Source: Bufo bufo (Eukaryota; Chordata; Amphibia; Anura; Bufonidae). From it: a stretch of 64,000 bases of DNA. Positions 1-11,054 of the stretch are shown here, piece after piece. Where the stretch lies: positions 692,469,035 through 692,533,034 of the forward strand of contig NC_053391.1 in the NCBI RefSeq assembly GCF_905171765.1, in the 5' to 3' direction. Positions within the stretch are counted from its first letter, which is position 1; each line of letters begins with the position of its first letter. Both the position numbers and the translations under genes were made by a program. The notes under the pieces were generated by a model that was given only the letters and a program-made list of their open reading frames with translations, was not told the DNA's origin and made no database searches.

Positions 1-3000
1 ATGTAATTGTAACTGATATCTATTTTGCAATAAAGCTTTTAAAAAAAAATGCTTTATTATGTAAAACTGGAATAAACAAACAAAAAGTAGACAATTTTGA
101 TATCATCAAATCCTCAACAACCTGCTCTATAAAAATAGCACATGATCTAACCTGTCAGATGAACATTGTAAAAAACAAAAAAAATAAAAACTGTGCCAGA
201 ACAGTCATTTTTTGGTTAACTTGATTCACAAAAATCATATGTACCCCAAAGTAATATCAATAAAACTGTCACCTTATCCCGTAATTTTCAAAATGGGGTC
301 ACTTTTTGAGAGTTTCTACTTGCTATAGGGGTGCATCAGGGGGGCTTTAAAATGGGACATAGTGTCTAAAAATCAGTCCAGCAAAATCTGCCCTCCAAAA
401 ACCATGCGATGCTCCTTTTCTTCTGCGCACTGCTGTGTGCCCATACAGCAGTTTACCACCACATGTGGGGTGTTTCTGTAAACTGCAGAATCAGGGTAAT
501 GGATATTGAGTTTTATTTGGTTGTTAAACCTTGATATGTTACAAAAAAGTGAAATGTAGAAATTTCATCTCCATTTTCCTTTTCATCTAAAGGGTTAACA
601 AAGTTTGTAAAATCAGTTTTAAATAACTTGAGCGGTTTAGTGTCTAAAATGGGGTCACTTATGGGTGATTTCTACTATGTAAGCCCCACAAAGTGACTTC
701 AGAACTGAACTGGTCCTTAAAAAGTGGGTTTTGTAAATGTTTAAAAAAAATTAAGAATTGCTTCTAAAATTCTAAGCCTTCTAATGTCCTAAAAAAATAA
801 AATGACATTTTAAAAAATGATACACAGTAAATGAGCATAGGAAGCTCCGTAGAGTATAAACTGGTGCTCAGCCTGCTATAACCACTTAGCTACAATACAA
901 TCATGTACAAATGGCCCGCTCACAGTGCAATCACAATTTATTGAGTCATACACAAATAATCAGATAAAATATTAAAATATGCAAAAACATAAAGATAATA
1001 TTCACAGTCACGGTCCCTAATTAATGCCTAGTTGCTTTTGCATGCCACTGTACACACTAGCAATAGTGTAATCAAAATACTATACGCTACCACTGTTGGA
1101 GCCGGTCTTTGTTTCTGAGGTTTAATTTATGTATTTTTGAAATGGGGGACCATAGAATTATTTGATATTTATGAGTTTTAAAGAGGATAGGTCTGCCCCC
1201 TGTTTTATAAAATACATGTATTCTCCATAAATTCAGGTTTCTGAGTTCCTCTCTTATTTCTCATGAATATTTATGAATATGTTGACAACTGGGTGTTATC
1301 CATTGGGGGAGGAGTGCCCCATAGAGTCTGACACTGACTGGACTTTGTTAGGAACACAACCCAACTGGTAACCTCCAGTTGTCAATTTTTTAACACATTT
1401 CTAGGAGGAATAACAGAGGAACAGCAGAACATCTGAGAAACAATGCTCCAGAATTATTATTTTATGACACAGGCATGTATTTACTGAGAATGGGTCATGC
1501 TCACTTACCTCCGTGTGTGTATTTCGGTCACTTGACTCTTAGATGTCTTGTATAATACCAACATATTCTAGGACGCTGTACAGAGACGGTCATCACCCAC
1601 TTCAGACTCTGACAATACAGGGGCTCACAGTCTAAATTCCAAACTAACCTACCAGTATGTGTGCGGGAATAAATCACCTCACCTGGAAGAAACCCGCCAT
1701 CATGGGGAGAACATACAAGCTCCATGACAATGACCCAGAACCAACATGCTTCACAGAGACAGCGCTAACCAAGAAATAAAAATGACCAATTTGCTGCTAT
1801 TAAGTCATCTTGTTCAACCCCCCACCAAAAAAAAGTGATCAAAAAGTTGTATTGCACCAATAACATCACAACTTGCCCCACAAAAAAGTAATATAAAAAG
1901 TTACAGTATGAGTGTCAGAATATGGCGAAGCAAAAAAATCGTTATTTTGTTAAAAGCAGTAAGACATAAACACTAGATAAATTTGGTTGTGAAAACACAC
2001 ACCATGGTGTCTTTAACCACTTCCCACACCATGGTAAGGAACAGCCATTGCCAATAGCAGTAGGTGTCAGCAGTAACAAACAGCTGACACCCGGCTGCAA
2101 CGGCCAAAATCCAATGCCGGCTGAGTAACCCCTTATATTCTGTGGTCAGTAGTGACTGCAGCATCTAAGTGGTTTACAAAGGGAGAGTGCTCCGTATCTA
2201 CCTCATTGGCTTCCCGAGATTCAATCAAAGGCTCCTGATGATAGCTATGGCAGCCACAGACCTTCCATAGGTCTCCGGATCTTCCATGTACGGAAGCCCA
2301 TCAGGCCCTGCTGGAGGTTGTGTCAGTGTAAGACTGACAGCTTCAATACCCTGTAATAGATAACTATTGTAGAATTTTATACCAGTGATCAGGCCATTGC
2401 ATGTTCCCATAGTCCCCAGGTAAGACTTAAAGATAAAAAAAATAATTATTTTTCCCCATTTCATCAATTTTACCTGTTAAAAAAGTAAAATAACAAAAAC
2501 TACATATAATTGGTATCACCATGTCCGTAGTGACTTAATCTACAAAAAAGATGACAATAATTATCCCTCACAGTAAACATCATAAAAACAAATAAAAAAA
2601 CAAAGACAGATTTTAGTTTTTAGTCACCTCACCTAAAATGTATAAAACCTGTATAGAAAGCAATCAGAAAGTCATATTTACCCCAATATAGTACCCATAA
2701 GGACTACAGCTCGTTCCACAATAAACTAGCCCTCACACAGCTGCCTCGATATAAAAATAAAAAAGTTATGAGTCTTAAATATGGCAATGCATGAAAAAAT
2801 ATAATAGCAATAAAAGTGATTAAACACAAAAAAAAACTATAACAGTTTGGTATCGCCATAAAAAGTAAAAATAAAAAGCACTGACAGAATTGCAATTTTT
2901 GCCCACTTCGCCTCCCAGAAAATAAAACAAAAAGTGTTGAAAAGTTATATATTCCCCAAAATGGTATCATTAAAAACTATAGCCTGTCTTGCAAAAAAGC

Positions 3001-3776
3001 AAGCTCTTACACAGCTACGCTGACTGAAAGTAAAGATGTTACAGATGTTATTAAATGATGATGCAAAATAAGTGATTTTTGATTTTAAAAAAGTAGGAAA
3101 ACATAAAAACTATATGGATTTGGAGTAAAAAAAAATCGTATCAGCCTTCAAAATAACGTTTTCATATAAATTATACTTCACATTGAACCCCATAAAAGAA
3201 AAAAATAAATAAAAAGCACTAACAGTATTGGAATTTTTGCCTGCCTCCCCTCCAGCTCAGTCTACAAAATTATACAAAAAAAAGTCATGACGAATTCAGC
3301 AAATCCCATGTCACAAAATTCAGATGCTATTCCTTCCCTTCCATACTCAGGAAAAACTGCTTAACAATTTATTTGGTGCTTTTTCTTTAAACTATAATTT
3401 TTCATTTTCTCAGTCTAATGTTAATAAAGTCTACAAAACCCCTATGGGGTGAAAATCATCAATACACTCCTAGCTAGTTCCAAGTAGTTTCAAAAATGGG
3501 GTTATTTCTTGGGGTTTCCTTTGTATTGGTACCTCAAGGGTGTTGCAAGTTCAACACGGGGCCCAAAACATTCCAGTAAGATCTGGATTTCAAAATCCAA
3601 ATGGAACTCCTTCCCTTCTGAGCCCTGCGGTGTGCCCAAACAGCTGGTTACAACCAAATTAGGGGTATTGTCGTACTTAGATGAAATGGTGTAAACATTG
3701 TTTAGGGTGCTTTTTTCTTGCTAACCTTTGCAAAAATAAAAAAGTCTGAGCTAAAACTACATATTATTGTTAACAT
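1..3776. repeat. AT-rich intergenic DNA with degenerate interspersed repeats
   Basis: No gene is supported here. Two diverged copies of one repeat can be seen at about 243-740 and 3430-3715. Both contain a 'catcagggg/ctcaaggg' stretch, then 'ccattccagtaa' or 'cagtccagcaaaatct', then 'gctcctt...ctgcg...tgtgcccaaacagc'. A second degenerate repeat, marked by 'aaaagtgatcaaaaag' and 'aaaaagttatgagtc', recurs at about 1800-1970, 2460-3110 and 3180-3300, and again at 43020-43080 and 49320-49460. I recognise both as the sort of old repeats common in frogs but cannot name the family. The short open frames are broken repeat sequence. Confidence 0.5.
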
Positions 3777-4477
3777 TAGAGATGAGCAAATTTTTTGAGA
3801 TTAGGTTCAGTTCTGGTTTGCCGAATCTTGGAAAAAGTTTGATTCTAAACCAAATTGATTCTACCTGAACAAACATAGCTATGGGTTAATGTACGTTTGA
3901 TGGCATTAACGAACTGCATGTTTTAAAATGCACCGCGACGGCACATGTTTCATGCTTTTTCATATTGCAAAGCTTCCAAAAATTGTACCTTATGGGGGAA
4001 GTTGATGTTTAATCACACACACAGTGTTATGGGAAAAAACAAACAGTGTTGGGGATCAGGCATCCAAAAATATGCCATAACGGGGTCAGAATGCTTCCTA
4101 TAAAATGCGCACATATATTAATTGTCAGAAGAAAAAGTAGGTTGTTGTGAATAAGCCTTAAAAAATTCTCCCTATTAATTGGGAGCAGCAGCAGTGCGGT
4201 GTGGATGTGAAAAGGGTGCAGTAATTATAGGCATGCTGTTGCTGCCAATTACAGGTAGGGAATCACAGCAGGGGGCATTAGTGCTGACTCTTCTGAGATG
4301 CTGTGGACTGCAAATCCTATGAGCTCTTGCTCCTCGCTGCAGCCAATAGTAGGGGGACCAGGGGGAGAGGCTAAAGAAGGGGAATTAACAGCATCCATCT
4401 TGGAAGCACAGCAAGGCGAGAGACAAACTAAAAAATCTCCACAGCCAGAAGCGAACCCTACTTCAGTGCAGACAGTG

Positions 4478-4930
4478 CCGCACAGTCCAGACAGCTCCTG
4501 TATGAAAAGAGAAAGCTCAGCTGCTGCATTACCCCTACAGCACAGTTCAGACAGCTCCTATGTGAGAAGAGAAAGCTCAGCTGCTGCATTACCCCTGCAG
4601 CACATCCAGACAGCTCCTGTATGAGAAGAGAAAGCTCAGCTGCTACATTACCCTTACAGCACAGTTCAGACAGCTCCTATGTGAGAAGAGAAAGCTCAGC
4701 TGCTGCATTACCCCTGCAGCACATCCAGACAGCTCCTGTATGAGAAGAGAAAGCTCAGCTGCTGCATTACCCCTACAGCACAGTCCATACAGCTCCTGTG
4801 TGAGAAGAGAAAGCTCAGCTGCTACATTACCCCTACAGCACATCCAGACAGCTCCTATATAAGAAGAGAAAGCTTAACTGCTGCATTAACTCTACAGCAC
4901 AGTGCAGACAGCTCCTGTATGAGAAGAGAT
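4478..4930. repeat. ~62-bp minisatellite
   Basis: About seven tandem units of roughly 62 bp. Each contains 'agacagctcctgta' followed by 'gagaagagaaagctcagctg' and 'ctgcattacccctacagca'. Units differ by a few substitutions and small indels. Short open frames on both strands here are by-products of the repeat. Confidence 0.8.
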
Positions 4931-4996
4931 GATTATCATTAGTACAGCCTTCAACTCCCGCCCCCTTCCCCACTAATGTAAAGAATAAAAAAAAGA

Positions 4997-5138
4997 ACTC
5001 ACCTCATCCATTTGATCCTGCCGCTTTAAACATTCGCTGCTCACTGGAAGCTCAGGACAGGACCTACGCTCCAGTGTAATGACATTTCGCAGGTCCTGTC
5101 CTGAGCTTCCAGTGAGCAGCGAGTGTTCAAAGCGGCAC
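4997..5138. repeat. Fold-back core of MITE, interrupted on its right side
   Basis: Left arm 4997-5065 (begins 'actcacctcatccatttgat') and right arm 5091-5138 are inverse complements around a 25-bp loop. The outer part of the right arm, 'atcaaatggatgaggtgag', is found at 6422-6440, after the inserted LTR. Outer arm sequences like these recur at 37670-37892 and 43304-43508 around different palindromic cores. Confidence 0.75.
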
Positions 5139-6418
5139 TGTGAGGAATATTGATCATTATTTACTGGCAGCTATGATTTTCATCTGATTCACCTTGGTCA
5201 GTGTACATTCAAAATAAGTTCTCACTTCAACCCTCAGCTTGTCAGATAGCAGGGGTAGTGAGCTCCACAGGGGTCCTGGCTTCAAGCAAGCCACTTGTTT
5301 ACAAATTCACACGTCCTCCAGTCAGCCAGAAACCCAGCTAATTAAACAGGAAAAGCATCCCTGCAGGGGGTCTAAGCCATTCCCCAGTTCAATCAAATCT
5401 AGCAGACAGCCTGGAACCGGCGATTTATAAGGAATTATGAATCGCCTGGCCATCACAGGCGCAAACCGGATACATATTTGTGTCCTGGTGGCCACGATGA
5501 ACATGCCCATGGTCTTAGTGTGGTGGTGGGAGACCAGGGAGAGGAGATATACATACCTCCCCACAGAAAACAAACAGCGGTACCATGCTTGGACTCTGCT
5601 GATAGCCAGAACCCAGGCGGATCTGTTGGTCGCAGAACCATCTCCCTGTGACGTTCTGGTCTGGAGCTATGAACCCTAAAGGGTTTTGTGGGTCATTTAA
5701 TGCCAGCCCAGGAGAGGGGGAGTGGACGCTTCCCAGAGGAGGGGCCGGCTACAGTTTAAAAGGCTTGTGCCAGCAAGCGGGCGTGTCTTTTCTCTGAAGG
5801 AGGGTCACATCATGCCATGTGTTTAGACGGATCTGCAACCAGCGGACATCACTGCCCTCCATGTGAATACAGCAAAGGACTAATCATAACCCAAAGGAAC
5901 ATTCATCTACCCGGTAACTGACTTGTACTCTGTGTAATCCTGTTTGTACCTTATTACCTGTATTTGTAACCTCAGACCACTGTATATATTCTTTGTGTAC
6001 ATTGTGTTATCTATTGTGCCCTTATGGCGATTAAATATGTAATTTAATCTTGTGCTGTCTTGTATGTCGATCAAGAACCCCCACGTCCGTGTTTCGGCCT
6101 AGTTATAAGCTACCGCGGGTTGGTTTCTCACCCTATATAATCCCGTTAGCGGACCGGGCTTATATCAAACGAGCAGCTGGTGGCAGATACCCTGGCTGAG
6201 ACAGCGCTGTTTCACTGTGGCAGTGACCAGGCTCTCTCAGCTTGTTGCCTCTCTGTGCCCGCGTGGACACGAGGTGTCTGTGTAAACTGTACCAAGCTGA
6301 CCTTACAGGCTCCTCCAGGAAGGCGTAATGTCATGTCTTGGTAACCAGTGACCATACCGTGTCTCGTGAGATCGACGTAGTTGACGTCAAGCGAGCATGA
6401 GGAGTGGTATCCCTCACA
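5139..6418 (+). mobile_element. Solo LTR (1,280 bp) inserted in the fold-back MITE
   Basis: Bounded by a perfect 7-bp terminal inverted repeat, TGTGAGG (5139-5145) and CCTCACA (6412-6418), of the TG...CA form usual for LTRs. It sits exactly between the two halves of the MITE right arm, so the host sequence is continuous without it. A TATA-like TTTAAAAG lies near 5755 and an ATTAAA polyadenylation-like signal near 6031. Flanks share only CAC, so the target duplication is short or mutated. No gag, pol or env frame lies beside it, hence 'solo'. Whether it came from a retrovirus or a gypsy element cannot be told. The 60-85-codon frames inside it are not genes. Confidence 0.65.
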
Positions 6419-6442
6419 CACAATCAAATGGATGAGGTGAGT

Positions 6443-6711
6443 TATTATTATTATTTTTTGCACAAGCAGATAAGGGGGTATTATTAATTTTGGAGGGCAC
6501 TAATGGGGACATTATTAATTCTGGGGGGCACTTCTATTACTGGGAGCTCTAATGTGGGCATTATTAATTCTGGGGTGCACTAATGGGGGCATTACAATTA
6601 ATGGGGGCACTAATGGGGGCATTACTATTACTGTGGGCACTAATGGGGGCATTAATATTGCTTGGGGGCTCTAATGGGGGCATTACTATTATTGGGGGCA
6701 CTAATGGGGGC
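6443..6711. repeat. G-rich ~30-45-bp minisatellite, first block
   Basis: Variable tandem units built on 'gggggcactaatgggggcattattaattct' and 'ggggcattactattactg'. The same repeat resumes at 9432-9790 after an inserted LTR, and related units ('ggggcactatataggggcat') continue to 10560 and again after 26780. The whole 6.4-27-kb stretch is therefore one minisatellite-like locus opened up by insertions. Confidence 0.75.
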
Positions 6712-7024
6712 TGTTCTGCCCCAGCGGAGGTTCTGAATATTTTCTAATTCATTCTTTTAGAGTTCATGTAGTTATGTAGTTATTAGTTAGGTTATAGCAC
6801 CATCTAGCATCCTAAAAATGTATTGCACCTTGTTTTTCTGTTAATAAAGATTATTGTATTGTGGGTGGTGCAAAGCATTGTGGGAGTGCAAAGGATCCTG
6901 GGAAAAAGAAGTCTCCAGGACACAGTACAGAGCTGTTCTCCCTTCTTAAAGGGTTTCTGTCACCTGAAAAATGAGTATTAAGCTGGCTGACATTAGCGAT
7001 GTTTATCTCAGCTGAACATAACTA

Positions 7025-8605
7025 CACTGCTCAAAAAAATAAAGGGAACACAAAAATAACACATCCTAGATCTGAGTTAATTAAATATTCTTCTGAAATA
7101 CTTTGTTCTTTACATAGTTGAATGTGCTGACAACAAAATCACACAAAAATAAAAAAATGGAAATCAAATTTTTCAACCCATGGAGGTCTGGATTTGGAGT
7201 CACACTCAAAATTAAAGTGGAAAAACACACTACAGGCTAATCCAACTTTGATGTAATGTCCTTAAAACAAGTCAAAATGAGGCTCAGTAGTGTGTGTGGC
7301 CTCTACGTGCCTGTATGACCTCCCTACAACGCCTGTGCATGCTCCTGATGAGGTGGCGGACGGTCTCCTGAGGGATCTCCTCCCAGACCTGGACTAAAGC
7401 ATCTGCCAACTCATGGACAGTCTGCGGTGCAACGTGATGTTGGTGGATAGAGCGAGACATGATGTCCCAGATGTGCTCAATTGGATTCAGGTCTGGGGAA
7501 CGGGTGGGCCAGTCCATAGCATCAATGCCTTCGTCTTGCAGGAACTGCTGACACACTACAGCCACATGAGGTCTAGCATTGTCTTGCATTAGGAGGAACC
7601 CAGGGCCAACCGCACCAGCATATGGTCTCACAAGGGGTCTGAGGATCTCATCTTGGTACCTAATGGCAGTCAGGCTACCTCTGGCGAGCACATGGAGGGC
7701 TGTGCGGCCCTCCAAAGAAATGCCACCCCACACCATTACTGACCCAATGCCAAACCGGTCATGCTGGAGGATGTTTCAGGCAGCAGAACATTCTCCATGG
7801 CGTCTCCAGACTCTGTCACGTCTGTCACATGTGCTCAGTGTGAACCTGCTTTCATCTGTGAAGAGCACAGGGCGCCAGTGGCGAATTTGCCAATCTTGGT
7901 GTTCTCTGGCAAATGCCAAACGTCCTGCACGGTGTTGGGCTGTAAGCACAACCCCCACCTGTGGACGTCGGGCCCTCATATCACCCTCATGGAGTCTGTT
8001 TCTGACCGTTTGAGCAGACACATGCACATTTGTGGCCTGCTGGCGGTCATCTTGCAGGGCTCTGGCAGTGCTCCTCCTGTTCCTCCTTGCACAAAGACGA
8101 AGGTAGCGGTCCTGCTGCTGGGTTGTTGCCCTCCTACGGCCTCATCCATGTCTCCTGATGTACTGGCCTGTCTCCTGGTAGCGCCTCCATGCTCTGGACA
8201 CTACGCTGACAGACACAGCAAACCTTCTTGCCACAGCTCGCATTGATGTGCCATCCTGGATAAGCTGCACTACCTGAAACACTTGTGTGGGTTGTAGACT
8301 CCATCTCATGCTACCACTAGAGTGAAAGCACCGCCAGCATTCAAAAGTGACCAAAACATCAGCCAGGAAGCATAGGAACTGAGAAGTAGTCTGTGGTCAC
8401 CACCTGCAGAACCACTCCTTTATTGGGGGTGTCTTGCTAATTGCCTATAATTTCCACCTGTTGTCTATCCCATTTGCACAACAGCATGTGAAATTCATTG
8501 TCACTCAGTGTTGCTTCCTAAGTGGACAGTTTGATTTCACAGAAGTGTGATTGACTTGGAGTTACATTGTGTTGTTTAAGTGTTCCCTTTATTTTTTGAG
8601 CAGTG
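7025..8605 (-). mobile_element. Tc1/mariner DNA transposon (DD34E), 1,581 bp
   Basis: Terminal inverted repeats begin CACTGCTCAAAAAAATAAAG at 7025 and end with the complement (TTCCCTTTATTTTTTGAGCAGTG) at 8605. The TA target dinucleotide is duplicated at 7023-7024 and 8606-8607. It carries one transposase gene on the minus strand, broken by two stop codons. Flanks are the two halves of a TTAA MITE arm, so the order of insertion is certain. Elements of this type are, from memory, shared by fish, frogs and lampreys. Confidence 0.93.
7284..8309 (-). pseudogene. Tc1-like transposase, two in-frame stops
   Basis: A 342-codon frame with the usual start [10 protein letters not shown] at 8309. It is interrupted only by nonsense codons at 8142-8144 and 7776-7778; all three segments share one frame, so there is no frameshift. 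Order: helix-turn-helix DNA-binding region (about residues 10-60, '[20 protein letters not shown]'), second HTH, then the DDE domain: first D in 'LFTDESRF', second D in 'MQDNARPHVA', E in 'NPIEHIW' 34 residues later. It would have cut and pasted DNA at TA sites. The length is normal for the family. One stop looks like TGC to TGA. It cannot make full-length protein. Confidence 0.92.
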
Positions 8606-9431
8606 TATATTAGTGCCATCTCACTGCCTAAAGCCTTTATTGAGAAAAATAAACTTGTATAATATGCTAATTAGCCTATAGGAGCAGGGGGGCGTTGCAC
8701 CTGCTCCTAGAGGCTCCGTTTGTCCACTTCTTTTCATGCCCTTCTTCTCTTGATTGACAGGGCCAGGCAGCGCTGCTTGCCTCCCGCCATCCGTGTCTGC
8801 AGTGTAAATCTTGTGCCGTTAAGTATTCAGCGCAGGCGCAGTGAGGAAGCCAGCAGCCGCCGAGCGTCCTTCCCTCACTGCGCCTGCGCCAAATACTGAA
8901 TAATTTTTCTCAATAAAGGATTTAGGCAGTGAGATAGCACTAATATAGTTATGTTCAGCTGACATTAGCACAACGCTAATGTCAGCCAGTTAATACCAGC
9001 CAGTCAGGTGACAGAAACCCTTTAAACTCCACCATCCTGGTAAAATCATATCTGGTGAGAGATCTACCTTTGTTTCAGGGACATTAGGCTATGCAGAGCT
9101 GTTCAGCTAGTTATAATTGTCTCAGGGTAGTTGTTATACTGTTAAATGTTAGACATGAAGTCCTATGTTAGGCAGCCATTTTACCATGTGCTTCAGTGTT
9201 ATGCAAATGTTACAGTACATGCTATGCTATAAACGTATTCATGTTATTTGTATTCTTATAGTTTACCAAACAATTGATCAATCATCAAATAATCCTGTTC
9301 TGCCAATCAAACAACCTGTTGACCAATAAACAAGTTAGATTACAAAGAACAGTCCTCTTATTTGGAAGACAGAAATGGTTTATGCTGAATGTCAGATTGC
9401 ACACTGTGTGAACGTGTATGAAGACAGAACA

Positions 9432-10560
9432 GGGGCATTATTAATTCTGGGGAGAGCTAACGAGGGCATTATTAAATCTGGGGGCGCTAATGGGGGCATT
9501 ATTAATTCTGGAGGGAACTAATTGGGGCATTAATATTACTAGGGGCACTACTCAGGGCATTATTAATTCCCGGGGAGCACTGATGGGAGCATTATTAATT
9601 CTGGGGGGCGCTAATAGAGGCATTACTGTTACTGGAGTCACTAATGGGGGCATTATTAATTCTGGGAGGAACTAATGGAGGCATTACTATTACTGGGGGA
9701 ACTAATGGGGGCATTATTATTCTGGGGGACACTAATTGGTTCATTAATATTACTGAGGGGCACTAATGGGGACATTATTAATAGTGGGAGCCACATTATG
9801 ACATAGCGGCTTAACACCCTGTGGGTGTGGCTTAACTTGGCCAGTATTTTATTGTTGGGAAAGGTGGCAACCATAGCTGCGCCGCCTGAAGTGATCTCCT
9901 CACCTCCCCTAATTGGTGGTGCGGCCCTAGAGATAAGTGGAGGCGGTGGAAGGGCCGAGGGAAATGAGCGCTTATCTTTCTATATTCAACTGTACGCAAC
10001 TGTAAGTATTTGTGTTCAATATTTCTCATTTGACACCATGCTCTTTGGCCAATATGGGGAAGGAGGGAGAGGGGCACTAAGAGAGTATCTACAAGGGGCA
10101 CTATATAGGGGCATTATATACTGGCACACATTACGGTGGGCACTATAGGAAAGGGGGGAGAGGAGCACTATGGGGCATCTACTGGGGGGCACTATACAGG
10201 CATTTTATACTGGCACACATTATGGGGGGCATTAAGGGGAAAGGAGCAAAGGAGCAGTTTAGGGACATCTACTGGGGGGCTTAGATATGGGGGTACTTTA
10301 TACTAGAACACATTATGGGGTCACTATAGGGACATCGGTTCTACTGGGGGCACTAAGAGGAGGTAATTTATGTATTGGCACCAACAAGGGAATTTTTGCA
10401 CTGGCGCTCTATATGAGGAATTTTTTTGTAATGGAGCACCCTATAAGGGGGCATTTTTGTACTGGCTCACATTATAAGGAAGTATTTTATGTACTAGCAC
10501 ACATTATAAGGAGAATTATTACAACTGGGGGGCATAATGGTGAGCTTTACTACTGGGGAG
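9432..10560. repeat. G-rich minisatellite, second block
   Basis: Continues the array broken by the LTR at 6712. To about 9790 the units are 'gggggcattattaattctgg'. After some 280 bp of less repetitive DNA (9790-10070) they become 'ggggcactatataggggcat' and 'actggcacacattataagga' units up to the hAT insertion. Open frames of 60-107 codons here follow from lack of stops in the repeat and are not genes. Confidence 0.65.
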
Positions 10561-10689
10561 TAGAGTTAAGCGAACCCGAACTGTAAAGTTCGGGTTCGTA
10601 CTGAACTTTAGGTTTTTCGGCACCTGGACCCGTAAAAGTTTGGGTTCGGTGTTCGGCGTTTTCTTGGCGCTTTTTGAAAGTCTGCACAG

Positions 10690-10930
10690 CAGCCAATCAA
10701 CAAGCGTCATACTACTTGCCCCAAAAGGCCATCACAGGCATGCATACTATTGGTATGGCTGTGATTGGCCAACTGCAGCATGTGACCCAGCCACTATTTA
10801 AGCTGGAGTCACGTAGCACCGCCCGTCACTCTTCTCGGATTAGTGTACGGATAGGCTGCAGCTGCTGTGAGGGAGAGATCAGGGAGAAATCTTATAAAGA
10901 ACTGCTTTTTTACTCAGCGATCTACAGCAA
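10690..10930 (+). promoter_or_regulatory. Putative hAT transposase promoter
   Basis: Contains CCAAT ('gccaatcaa' at 10691), an inverted CCAAT ('attggccaa' near 10764) and a TATA-like TATTTAAG at 10795-10802, within a GC-richer stretch. The sister element at 50131-55736 carries the same arrangement in inverse orientation ('cttaaatag' at 55474, 'ggccaatcacagcc' just beyond). Conservation in two copies of otherwise different 5' regions supports a promoter. The start site is not determined. Confidence 0.5.
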
Positions 10931-11054
10931 ATGTGTTTTGTGGGTGCAGTGCACAATTTTTTTAAGCCTGCCCTGAGCCAACTACTACTGAAAACGAACT
11001 TATTTCCTTCAGTTAGTCAATATCAATACATAATTGGCAGCCATTTTATGCAAC

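Larger units (their letters stand above)
3777..5138 (+). mobile_element. hAT-type fold-back MITE, left part
   Basis: Starts with TAGAGATGAGCAAA at 3777, the terminus type of frog hAT elements; the same kind of end closes elements at 43633 and 48780 in inverse orientation. The interior carries a minisatellite (4478-4930) and a fold-back: arm 4997-5065 is the inverse complement of 5091-5138. The arm then continues at 6419-6442, beyond a solo LTR that interrupts it. No matching right terminus was found before 6800, so the 3' end is lost or too diverged. It has no coding capacity. Confidence 0.5.
6946..9025. mobile_element. TTAA-flanked MITE (Kolobok/T2- or piggyBac-like), split by Tc1
   Basis: TTAA occurs at both edges (6946-6949 and 9022-9025). 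The ends are long inverted repeats: AGGGTTTCTGTCACCTG on the left, its complement CAGGTGACAGAAACCCT on the right, followed by matching inner stretches such as 'agctggctgacattagc' / 'gctaatgtcagccagt'. The left arm is cut at 7024 by the Tc1 element and resumes at 8606 ('ttagtgccatctcactgcc', complement near 8921-8945). TTAA targets suit Kolobok (T2 MITEs of Xenopus) or piggyBac; TTAAAGGG at the edge leans towards T2, but I could not test this. Confidence 0.75.
6712..9431. mobile_element. Solo LTR with nested MITE and Tc1 element
   Basis: Starts TGTTCTG (6712-6718) and ends CAGAACA (9425-9431), a perfect 7-bp TG...CA inverted repeat. The 5-bp target duplication GGGGC is present on both sides (6707-6711 and 9432-9436), and minisatellite units lie directly outside both ends. 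Removing the nested MITE and Tc1 leaves about 640 bp, a normal LTR length. AATAAA occurs near 6843. There is no internal retroviral coding sequence, so this is the residue of LTR-LTR recombination. Confidence 0.8.

Noticed and set aside
5239..5679. Small overlapping frames on both strands
   Set aside because: They lie within the solo LTR and have no domain or conservation evidence.
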